Shown here piece after piece: positions 55,166 to 64,000 of a stretch of DNA of 64,000 nt. The first letter of the stretch is position 1. Each line of letters opens with the position of its first letter. The translations under genes were made by a program, and so were the position numbers. The stretch spans positions 74,695,833 to 74,759,832 of the forward strand of contig CM053141.1 in assembly GCA_028571685.1 (NCBI GenBank), read 5' to 3'. The stretch is from Heterohyrax brucei (lineage: Eukaryota; Chordata; Mammalia; Hyracoidea; Procaviidae). A model generated the notes under the pieces. That model was given only the letters and a program-made list of their open reading frames with translations, was not told the DNA's origin and did not search any database.

Positions 55166-56560
55166 CGGGGTATAAAGTAGGGTGATAATTTAGCATGTAC
55201 ATCGCTCTCCATGGTGCTGAAACATCATTGATGGTTAAGGCTTAGTGTTCTAACTAGTTGACTCATCTTCCTTTGGAAGTGAGGCTGTGGGGCTTGTGCA
55301 ATGCAGTACAAGTGAAGTGAGTTGGGGGGCTAGAGAAAAAAAGAAGAAAGTAAGTCTGGGAATTTAAGATATTCTAGTTAGATATAATTTCAGGTAATAA
55401 CTACACTAACCCCTTAGTTCTGCAAATGAGGGAAGAGCCCAGTTGTCCTAAGTAGCAGACATCCAGGAATAACTGTGATCTGGGATGAGGCTAAATGATA
55501 GAAGTCTAGTCTTATGGGCTTGTTCTTAATATCTCTGTCAGAATTCATACAACTGATCTCTCTCTCATTATATGACCCTATTCACCACCCCAGTGAAAAA
55601 GCTTCCTCAGAAACACACTCTAGTTTATGCATGAATCTCCCAACAGTGAGTTTATATCTGGAGTTTGCATTCATGAGTATAATGGAGCCTCTTGCTGATG
55701 TGACCCCAACCTTTAGGCCTCTGTGTACATTTTCTATTTTTTATTTAATGTTATCATGGCCTGTCTTGATTTCTGCCAAATGAGAACTTAAAGAAGCTAG
55801 TTATAAATTTACATGTTATTCACATCCTTGTGTGGCTAACTTTACGCTCAGTGAGGCTGTAGATATACCATTTAGTAGAATACAATTAATGAGATTGCAA
55901 GAAAGAACAGATGGGTGAAGCATCCAGTGACCACTTGTGCAAAGACTTGGTAAGTAAGCTTGTGTATAATCTGGTTAATTGTTACAAAAGAAGAGAAAGG
56001 ACAAGGGTCTGCCTAGGGAGGTAATCACACTGATCCAGCTGGTGGGCATTTTCCCTGTCTAAATTATGTCGAGAAATACAGGCATGCCTATGAGATACAG
56101 GAGTTATTTTAAATCTTTATTTTAAAACTTTGTTAAATTCTAATCAAGCGTGTGTGTTTTTTAACTGAGCCAACAGACATTAATAACCACTGAAGTAGCA
56201 AATTACAAAATGCCATTGACTCTTGATCTGTAAATAGAACAAAACCATCTGTGCAGTAGACAGCACGGAGTTCCTGCCTTACCCTCCTAGAGGCTCAGTA
56301 TATCCTGGGGTCGCAAATGGAGGTGGCTCAGCTGTCCTGAGAACTGACGTCACATGGTCTCAGTGCCCCAGAACCAAGAGCTGGTGTGGACCACCTGCCC
56401 AGTCTCCACAAGGGGTAGCAGGAACCACCTGGAGACACTTGCTGAACAAAAGCCTGGATAGGGAAATTTACTAGCTGTTTCAGCCTGTGCCAGAGATGCA
56501 AGGCTCAGTGGGAAGGGGGAAGCTGGCCTCCCCTTCACTAAACACCTCTCATACACCTGC
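55166..56560. other. No recognisable feature
   Basis: About 1.4 kb of unassigned sequence without AfroSINEs. No gene is recognised. Confidence 0.5.
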
Positions 56561-56561
56561 A

Positions 56562-56709
56562 GAAAACTTGGTGGTGTGGTGGATAAGTGCTACAGTGGCT
56601 AACAAAAAGGTCAGCAATTCAAATCCACCAGGTGTTCCTGGTGGCAGTTCTACTCTGTTATATATAGGATCGATATGAGTCAGAATTGACTCAATAGCAA
56701 CGGGTTTCT
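56562..56709 (+). mobile_element. AfroSINE, near full length
   Basis: Forward: gaaaacttggtggtgtggtg, box B gcaattcaaatccacc, tail gcaacgggtttctt. Short deletion near cctggtggcag. Confidence 0.9.
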
Positions 56710-56721
56710 TCTTTTTCTAAT

Positions 56722-56876
56722 ATGCTTGTTGCACAATGGTTAAGAGCTATGGCTGTCAGCCAAAAGGTTGGCAAATCAAATCACCTAGGCACTCCTTGGA
56801 AACCCTTATGGGGCAGTTCTGCTCTGTCCTATGAGTTGAAATCAACTTGATGGCGCTAGATTTGGCTCGGTTTTTG
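56722..56876 (+). mobile_element. AfroSINE, near full length
   Basis: Forward: cttgttgcacaatggtta, ccttggaaacccttatgg, tail ggcgctagatttggctc. Tandem with the preceding copy. Confidence 0.9.
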
Positions 56877-57777
56877 TATATGCCTGTGTTGAAGAGCACT
56901 TCAGACAGAGAGAAAGGTTTTTACCAAAGTGTATCTCCTTGTCCCAGAGTCCTCATCATTAGGCTATTTAAAGTCTGTACAGGTATCAGCTGAGACCAGA
57001 AGGGCATGTCTGGGGACCTGAATGGACAGCTCACCCTCCTCCCTCATGTTACCCATCTTTTCTCCCATTCTGACCCTAACTAGCACTCTCAACTTTTGTA
57101 GAGAAGATCCTACTTTAAAGAAATGCCTTTGCCACTGCTGCTTTGTTTTTTTCCCCATACCAGATGATCTTTGATTTTTCTTTTCTCAATTTTCCTTTCT
57201 ACTGGAATGACTGCGTTTTGTCTGCAAATCGTTTTAGCAATGAGAAAAAAAGTGTATTGGCAAGGACAAGGACCTCTGTATTTCATTATGCAATCCAGAG
57301 AGAATTTTGTGAGTTGTGGTTTGCCCTTGAGAACTGCTGTCTGGATGCAGAGGTTTAGAATGGCTCAGGAATGTCCCTCTGACCACCACCCTCTGATTTT
57401 CTTGGGTCTGACAGTAGGGAGGTTTGCCTGGGGTTGGGGGTGGCGGGGAGGGCACGGACTAAATAAGCACTCAGGGTTAAGGAGGCTCCAGAAGAGCTGA
57501 GCCTTATTCCTGTAAGGCCCTCAGGAGGCCGTGGCAAGGACCTGATCCTGCATCACAGACTGAAGCAGCTTAATTGCTGGTAATTAAGGCAGGAGTTGTA
57601 GTTTCTGGGCATGCCTCGTGGGGGAGGGGCTGGGTTTCTGGCCTTGCACGGGCTGCTGGAACGGTATCCACTGAGCTTGCAGCTCCAACACTCCCAGCAG
57701 GGCTTGTTGCTGGGCAGTTTTCAGCATGAGGGGTCTTTACAAATTGCAAAGGGAATCAGGGTAGAATAAAAATAGTC
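56877..57777. other. No gene; palindromic TAATT site
   Basis: Unassigned DNA containing the inverted motif at 57570 (separate entry) within a GC-richer stretch (57500-57730). Confidence 0.5.
57570..57587. promoter_or_regulatory. Inverted TTAATT/AATTAA motif
   Basis: TTAATTGCTGGTAATTAA: perfect 6-bp arms with a 6-bp spacer, each arm containing a TAATT homeodomain-type core. Only a candidate binding site. Confidence 0.25.
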
Positions 57778-57930
57778 AACCTTTATTGAGAGTTTACTAT
57801 ACATCCGGCATTGTGCTTCACTCATAATTCTCAAAACATCTCAGTGGGTGAATTATTAATAATGGTGATGGTGACAAAAGATGAGATAATTTGCTGAAGA
57901 TCCAACGTTAGCACAGAATAAATTTAGCAC
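57778..57930 (-). mobile_element. MIR fragment
   Basis: cctttattgagagtttacta, ccggcattgtgcttcact, gatgagataatttgctgaag: reverse MIR order. Confidence 0.75.
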
Positions 57931-59399
57931 ATCGGAGTCCAGAGTCCATGCTTTCAGCCACCATTCTGCAGAAGTTGGGAGCTGCAAGTCCAGGAGGCTC
58001 AGTCTGCCCTTCAGTTTCTCTGTCCCCACACTGCTTCAGAATAGAGAAATGTCAAATAGAGTTCAGGATTTTTTATTTTCTCGAAAAAAATGACAAGATC
58101 TGTCATGCCTCGCCCAATTTTTGCCTGGCAGTAATAAATTAGGGCTGAGGAGCTGTTATTTCTTTTAGAGGGGGCAGCTCTAGTTTTTCCATCTGTTCTG
58201 TGTTCCCTCTTGCCTAGATTTTAATCATTTCTGGGCTTGCTTGGCCCTTGTTGGCATTTTGAGTCTGTGACACCACCTCCTGTAAAAGTAAACTTGAATA
58301 AAACATAGATTAAAAGTCAGAGCTAGAATAAAGGGATTAAGGGGTGAGACCCCATGGCATGAGTAGCAAGTTGGTTGTGCTCCGTCACACACTCAAAGAC
58401 CAAAAGCTCATCACCAAAGCCAATTTATCCCTAGTCTCATTTTCAAGCTCACAAAGAAGCAACAAAGAGCTGGCTCAGGGTGAACAGAGAGGCACAGAAA
58501 TCTCAGGAAGGGCTGTAGCCTGAGATGAGCAACTTTGCTTTTCTCCTTTTAAGAGACTGCTTCTTATAAAGCTTTGCCATAAGCTCTGCTTTATCATCCC
58601 TGGCTGAGCTTCCAGCTGGACAGAATCCGAAAGCTAAAAGCCTGCAACTTGCAGAGAAGAAGGGCATTTGGCTGACACTAAGGGTGTGTGGCCACCAGCC
58701 TGCTTGCTTCTGGGTAATCAGGTGAGAAATTTCATCTGAGTCTAGAGTTCCCTGCTGTATCAGCCTTCTCTAGGCCCCTACTGAGCTTGGAATCACATAC
58801 CCACACTGACAATCCTGCCTTCTGAAAGGGTGAGGTGCCTTTAGAGGAGGACAGCACCATCAAATAATTTATTAGTTTTATTCAATCAGAAGAATTGGCT
58901 GTTCTGGTCAAGACAAGGCCTGTCATGACATCATACAATGCAGAGGTTCAGTTTTAAGTCCTTGGAGTAAGCAGAGAATTACATCCCATCAGACTCCTCC
59001 AGAAAATCATAGGTTCCTCAGGCTCCAAGGCCAGGTTTAAGTTTCGCTGTGACAGTGTGACCTCCAAGCTGAGGCAATGAGGTGCCAGAGATGTTTATCC
59101 TGAAATACGTCTTCTACGTTTAAGAGCAATAATCAAGACTAGGTTACCAACAGTGAAGGCGACAAGGCTTTTCTCTAGTGACTTGTAGTACAGCTGGTAT
59201 TTTCACACTCTTGCAGACCAGGAAACTTCATCCCCATAAGTATTTGCTCTACCCCTGCCCCCAGACTAGTTCTAGAATTCTTTACTAAAATATCTCATTT
59301 AAGGCTATTCTTTTCTAAGACTAAACCTCCAAGGTTCTCTGAAAGGATAATTTTGGTCCTGAAAAGAGGCATTATAGTAGACCAGGAAGGGCAAAGTAT
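57931..59399. other. No recognisable feature
   Basis: About 1.5 kb of unassigned, SINE-free sequence. No gene is recognised. Confidence 0.5.
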
Positions 59400-59600
59400 G
59401 GAGTTGGATGGAACTAAACTTGTTTCTGCCACTTGCTACCTTGGCAGTGCCATCAGCCACCTAACCTCTCGGAGCCCTGGTTTTCTTGTTCAATGAACTC
59501 ATATTGAACCTACCTCCCAGGGTTGGAGTGAAAATTATTTGGAATAATATGACATGTAATACAGTTTACAACACTTGATATACAGAAAGTAGTTACTAAA
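59400..59600 (+). mobile_element. MIR SINE
   Basis: ctgccacttgctaccttgg, cacctaacctctcggagcc, acctacctcccagggttgg: forward MIR order, diverged. Confidence 0.7.
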
Positions 59601-60120
59601 GGGTCTGGCTCGTTCTGGTCTCTGCTCACCTTTCTAAATTTGTCTCTTCTCCTTCGTCTCCCTCTCATGTGCTATGGTTCTTCTGATAAGCCAGTGTCTC
59701 CTGTCCCCACCCCCCCTCAGATAACTACCTTCCCTAACTTTCCAGAATGGATCAGTTCCCTGTGTTAAACTTTTAAACCACCATATACTTTCTGTTCACA
59801 TTACTCACTGCTGTTTGTGCATGTTACAGTCTGTTTCTCCCACTACACTGAGAACTTCTTGAGGAAAGGGCTCCACTGCTTTGCTCACCATTGTGTCCCA
59901 GGAGCCTGACAGGTACCTGGTACACAGTTGTTGTTAGTCAGCTCCGGCTCATGGTGACCATATGTACAACAGAATGAAATGCTGCTCAGCTCTGCCATCT
60001 TCATGATCAGTTGCAGATGGGACTGTTGTAATCTATAGGAAACCTACTTTTGGAAGTAGATGTCTTTCTTCCTTGTCTGTCTTAGTCTAGAAGCTCTGCA
60101 GAAACCTGTTCAGCATTGTG

Positions 60121-60686
60121 TTGTTGTTGCCAACGCCAAGTGCCATCGACACCAAATCAGTTCCTATTCATACTGACCCTATGAACACTAGAATGAAACA
60201 CTGTTTGGTCCTGTTCCACCCTCCCGGTTACGCTTGAGCCCACTGTTGCAGGTAGTTTGTCAATCCAGCCCACTGAGGGTCCTCCTCTTTTTCATGGACC
60301 TCCTACTTTACCAGGAATTGCCCAGGAATTGGTCCTTCTGGACAATATATCCAAAGTAGTTAAGATGAAGGCTGTCCTTCCTCCCTTCTAAGGAACATTC
60401 TGGTTGTACTTCTTCTGGAGAGATTTATTCTTTTCTGGCAGTCTATGGCATAAACAATATTTTTTGCTAACACCATAATTGAGAGATGTCAACCCTTCTT
60501 TGGTCTTTCTTATCATCATTCAGCTTTCGCATGCATATGAAGTGATTGAAAGTACCAGGACTTGGCTCAGGTGCACCGTAGTCCTCAAAGTCACATTTTA
60601 CGTTCATTATGCTTTAAAGAGGGTTTTCAGAGCAAACTTGCTCAGTGCAGAGTGTTGTTTGATTTCTTGACTGATGCCTCTGTGGG
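60121..60686 (-). mobile_element. RTE LINE 3' part, inside SINE
   Basis: Reverse RTE end: ttgttgccaacgccaagtgcc tail region, ggtccttctggacaatatat, cattctggttgtacttctt, aagtaccaggacttggctc. The bordering words gcattgtg (60113-60120) and gcaatgtg (60687-60694) look like a target duplication. Dead frame. Confidence 0.85.
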
Positions 60687-60732
60687 CAATGTGCAAACCT
60701 CCACTGACAAGTGGGTGGTAACTGTACAAAAT

Positions 60733-60804
60733 GAACATTGGCTGGGAATTGAGCCTAGGTCTCCCACATGGAAGGGGAAAATCCTACCACTGAACCACAG
60801 CTGC
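60733..60804 (-). pseudogene. tRNA-Gly-like SINE head
   Basis: About 72 bp resembling tRNA-Gly: ggttcagtggtagg in the D-arm region and agacctaggctcaattccc across the variable and T arm. Acceptor-stem pairing is lost and it continues straight into SINE body, so it is a retroposon promoter and not a tRNA gene. Confidence 0.8.
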
Positions 60805-60889
60805 CCTCTTGGCACATAGTAGGCCCTTAATAATATTTATTGAGTGATTAACAAGTGATAAAACTCAGCTTGAACCGCCTTGAATGGGC

Positions 60890-62262
60890 AGTTAATAGGC
60901 ATGTGTTAAGAGATTATTATACCCATATACAAAACTTAACTCAAAATTAACCAAAGACTTAAATTTAAGGACTGAAGTACAAAATTCTTAAGTCCCTGGG
61001 GTTGGTAGTAGAGTCTTAAATCTGACATCAAAAGCACAAGCAGCAAAAGAAAAAAAGTAGATAAATTGGACTGCATCTAAATTAAAGACTTTTGTGATTC
61101 AAAGGGTACCACCAAGAAAGTAAAAAAGCAACACACAGAACAGGAGACAATATTTTTGAGTTATATATTTGATAAGGGACTTGGATATAGAATGTATGAA
61201 GAATGCTTACAACTCAACAATAAAAAGGCAACTCAATTAAAAACCAGGCGAAGATCTGAATAGACATTTCTCCAAAGAAGACCCACAAATTGCTAATAAG
61301 TGCACGAAAAGATGTTCCATCACTAACCACCAGGAAATTGCAAATTGAATCATAGTGAGATACTGCTTAATACCCACTAGGCTGTCTAGAATCAAAAGCT
61401 ACATAATAACTAACATTGGTGAAGATGTAGGAAAATCAAAACTCTCATACACTGCTGGAAGGAATGTACAATAATGCAGTCACTTTGGAACACAGTCTGG
61501 CAGGATCTTAGAAAGTTAAACATAGTTATGATATAACCCAGCAATTCCCCTCTTAAGTATAAAACAAACCAATAAAACAAAACAAACCTATTGCTGCTGA
61601 GTTGATTTCAATTCACCCCAACTCTATAAAACAGAGTAAAACTGCCTCCGTAGAGTTTCCAAGGAATAGCTGGTAGGCTCAGACTTGTTGATTAACGACT
61701 GAATTCTTAATCATGGCACCACCGAAGGTCCTGCTGGTACTTAGCCGAGAGCAGTGCAGACATACACTCACATAAAGACTTGTACGTGAATGTCCATAAT
61801 GGCATTATTCATTATAGATCAAAGGTGAAACAACTCAAATGTCCATCAGCTGGTGAATAGATAAACAAAATGCATGTCTATACAACGTGATATTATTCAA
61901 CTGTAAAAAGGAATGGAGTACTGATGCATGCTACAATATGGATGAAACTTGAAAACATTATGCTAAACAAAAGAAGTCTGCCACAGAAGACCACATATTA
62001 TATTGTTCCATTCAGATGAAACGTCAGAATAGGCAAATCTACAGTGACAAAGCAGATTAGGGAGAAAGAGCAAGCGGTTGGGTGTTGGGGATGAAACTAA
62101 AGGGTATAGGCTTTCTTTTGGGAGTGGTAAAAAGATCGTATTATTGATTGTGGTGATGGTCACACAACTTTGTGAACACAGTGAAAACCATTGAATTATG
62201 TTCTTCAAATCAGTGGACTATAGGGTGTATGAATTATATCTTAAAACGGTTAAAAAGAAAGA
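60890..62262 (+). mobile_element. L1 3' end, split by AfroSINE
   Basis: Forward L1: aaattggactgcatctaaat, gactttgtgattcaaagg-like text, agatctgaatagacatttctcc, ccaggaaattgcaaattgaa, ctgctggaaggaatgtacaa, and the end gtgtatgaattatatcttaa. ORF2 end plus 3' UTR, old L1M-type, with many stops. Confidence 0.85.
61585..61727 (-). mobile_element. AfroSINE inside L1
   Basis: Reverse copy: aacctattgctgctgagttg, gtagagtttccaaggaatag, a worn head atggcaccaccgaagg. An (AAAAC)n tail precedes it at 61561. Confidence 0.9.
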
Positions 62263-62264
62263 GA

Positions 62265-63524
62265 TCATTATATCTCTATGAATTGTTAAGTTTTAAGAGA
62301 AGCAAGTGCCTGTTACAGGAATTACAAACCAGAAGAGAAGTCTATATAGAACAATAATCAACATCAAAAGGGCCACAATCAAATTCTACCTGATGATATA
62401 AAAGCTGAGTCCCAAGAAGGCACCAGAACTTACATTCTTGGGACATCGGTGATAACATTAACTACTTTCTAGTTCTGTAGTCTGAGTTTTCGCATGTGTT
62501 AGTCTCCCCAGGTAGGTTGACTATTTCATCTGTGTTCCCCCTCCCCCTACCAGCTGCAAGCACAGAGCCTGCCACCCAGCTGAGGGTAACTCGTTCTACA
62601 ACTGGGGAGGGAGCCAAATCCACTCTAGGGTTTCCTGTCTGGGCTGACCTGTGTCTTTTAATCATGACTTTGTCACCATTAGCTTCCTTTATGCAACAGG
62701 ATTTCCCATGTTTTCATCTGCTGCCATACCCCATGGCCCAGGAGGGCAGAAGAGCAGGGCTGTGTCACTGTCTCTGGAACTAATTGAGAACAAGAAGGAG
62801 CAGGGAGGCTGGTCTTAGTTCAAGGTCACCCAGGGGCAAGCACCTGGCTGATCAGGGATTAGCTTAGATGTTACTGTCCTGCTAAGCCCACAGAGCCAGA
62901 TTGTTTATCTGTTTTTGAGACAGGTTTATAGCCCATTTCAGGTAGGGAGAAAAAAAAAAACCTATCTGAATCAACCTTTATCCTAGAACCAAAATAACTA
63001 TGGAAGGGAGTAGATTACATCTTCTACAGGAAAAAAACAACTGAACAATAAAGTTACCAAAAAAAAAAAATGCTTGTGATCTCAGATAACCTAAGACCCT
63101 CCAACACCTACATCCCTGAGATAAGGAAGATTATTAAGCCAGCCTCGATGTGCCTTTGAAGAGACTGTTCTTTTTAATATATTGTTCAATGTATTTATTC
63201 ATTTAGGCCATGACTCATTGTTTCTCTGAATTCTATTTTTAGTTGTTGCTTCTCTGTTGGATTTTTCCATATATCAGATGTTCAACTAATGTGTAAGGGA
63301 CCAGTGTCTACCTTGGGACTGAAAACTGACCAAGTAATTTCATTATTTATACATTGTAAATGGTTCTGCTAACAATGTCTTTCATCTTCCCTAAAATTTG
63401 TTCAGATAGAGAATTCACCCTAGAGAGAAAGTATATAATGAAATGCAAATTATTTTAAGTACGTCTATGTTAAAGTGTAATTCTGAGTCACCCAAGAGGA
63501 AGATGGTGGCTACCCACTGTTACG
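62265..63524. other. No recognisable feature
   Basis: Unassigned sequence with A-runs at 62951 and 63059. No gene is recognised. Confidence 0.5.
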
Positions 63525-63567
63525 AACTGAATTGTGTTGTAAATTCTAAACCCTATACTTGTGAACT
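63525..63567 (+). mobile_element. MaLR-like LTR 5' fragment
   Basis: acgaactgaattgtgttgt and ctaaaccctatacttgtg match the first ~45 bp of the MaLR-like LTR type, joined directly to the RTE. Confidence 0.45.
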
Positions 63568-64000
63568 GACTATGCAAAAGGATTGGACTACATGGATCAT
63601 AACATATTATGGATAACACTGGGGAGATTGGGAATTCCAGAACAGTTAATTGTGCTCAGGAGGAACCTATATATAGATCAAGAGTCAGTTGTTTGAGCAG
63701 AGCGAAGGGATACTGGGTATTTAAAATCAGGAAAGGTACACATCAGGGTTGCATCCCTTCACTGTACCTATTCAATCGATATGCTTAGCAAATAATTCGA
63801 GCAGCTGGGCTATATGAAGAAGAATGTAGCATCAGGTTTGGAGGAAGAATCATTAACAGTCTACATTATGCAGATGATACAACCTTACTTGCTAAAAGAG
63901 GACTTGAAGCATTTACTCATGAAGATCAGTGACCACAGCCTTCAGTATGGATTACATCTCTACATAAAACAAAAATCCTCACAACCAGGTCAGTAAGTAA
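63568..64000 (+). mobile_element. RTE LINE, RT domain, runs off window
   Basis: 5'-truncated RTE. Motif A region reads D-Y-A-K-G-L-D (about 63568-63588). Motif C reads L-H-Y-A-D-D-T-T at 63861-63884, followed by cttcagtatggattacatc. Frames shift several times, so it is not functional. The 3' part is beyond the edge. Confidence 0.88.

Larger units (their letters stand above)
59938..60806 (-). mobile_element. tRNA-Gly-headed SINE with RTE tail, split
   Basis: On the reverse strand it starts with a tRNA-Gly-like head (60804 down to 60733; A box tggttcagtgg intact, B box ggctcaattcc near the consensus). It continues through a middle block (ccacccacttgtcagtgg, agacagac) and ends with an RTE-like 3' tail at 59938. 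Flanked by ctggtacacag (59927-59937) and cttggcacatag (60808-60819). Interrupted by an RTE at 60121-60686. Confidence 0.8.
59835..60860 (+). mobile_element. L2 3' end split by SINE
   Basis: Forward L2 terminus in two parts: 59835-59937 (gagaacttcttgaggaaagg, ccaggagcctgac, ctggtacacag) and 60808-60860 (cttggcacatagtaggccc, ttaataatatttattgagtg). The piece between is a reverse SINE containing an RTE. Confidence 0.82.

Noticed and set aside
57590..57615. ZNF143-type promoter motif (gttgtagtttctgggcatgcc)
   Set aside because: The half-elements are in the wrong order and orientation relative to the motif as I know it.
60733..60804. Functional tRNA-Gly gene
   Set aside because: The acceptor stem is lost and the sequence continues into SINE body; it is the retroposon head.
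63568..64000. Host reverse-transcriptase gene
   Set aside because: The YADD box is clear, but frames shift and stop; it is a dead RTE copy like those at 22426 and 44099.
1..64000. CRISPR-like array from the many similar repeats
   Set aside because: The repeats are dispersed, on both strands, 100-200 bp long with promoter boxes and target duplications; they are SINEs in a mammalian genome.

Overview
This window reads as non-coding DNA from an afrotherian mammal, most probably an elephant. The main evidence is the tRNA-derived SINE typical of afrotherians (AfroSINE). One end reads like ggaaaccctggtggcatag, it has a pol III box-B-like word near agttcgaatcc, and its tail is like gactcgacggca followed by gggtttggtt. 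About 60 full or partial copies on both strands cover a large share of the sequence. Copies of an RTE-clade LINE like the elephant RTE, plus ancient eutherian L1, L2, MIR, MaLR and MER5-type repeats, fit the same picture. Family names come from recall of consensus features; no database was searched.

I find no protein-coding gene, rRNA or functional tRNA. The longest open frames (about 110-135 codons) lie in LTRs, SINEs or low-complexity DNA, lack recognisable domains and are best explained by chance. One open segment of about 187 bp, bounded by plausible splice sites (39621-39807), is listed as a weak exon candidate. The window is therefore an intergenic or long-intron region.

Layout. 1-6.5 kb: a SINE pair, a MaLR-like LTR, a MIR, an internally deleted RTE, a reverse-strand LTR-like repeat with a CCCATA-type microsatellite, and a solo LTR. 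7-21 kb: dense AfroSINEs, two adjacent MaLR-like LTRs (11.6-12.6 kb), two MLT1-type LTRs and MIRs. 22.1-27.0 kb: an old L1 with an inverted 5' part, later hit by an RTE, an LTR (itself hit by a SINE) and further SINEs. 27-30 kb: another LTR-like repeat and two SINE-within-SINE nests. 30.1-32.9 kb: the longest repeat-poor block. 33-41 kb: mariner remnants, SINEs, an L1 3' end with a SINE insertion, and a second deleted RTE. 44-48 kb: a long degenerate RTE with a readable YADD box, then a GC-richer block and an L1 fragment. 48.8-52.5 kb: two copies of a 0.8 kb repeat, one splitting an L2. 53.8-54.5 kb: a mariner foldback element inside an AfroSINE. 59.8-60.9 kb: an L2 split by a tRNA-Gly-headed SINE, itself split by an RTE. 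60.9-62.3 kb: an L1 3' end with a SINE insertion. 63.5 kb to the end: an RTE running off the edge.

The interest lies in how these elements nest, which gives a relative order of activity: L2/MIR/L1M first, then MaLR-like LTRs, RTE and RTE-derived SINEs, then AfroSINEs. At least one mariner-derived element moved after the AfroSINE it sits in. I found no convincing new functional system.
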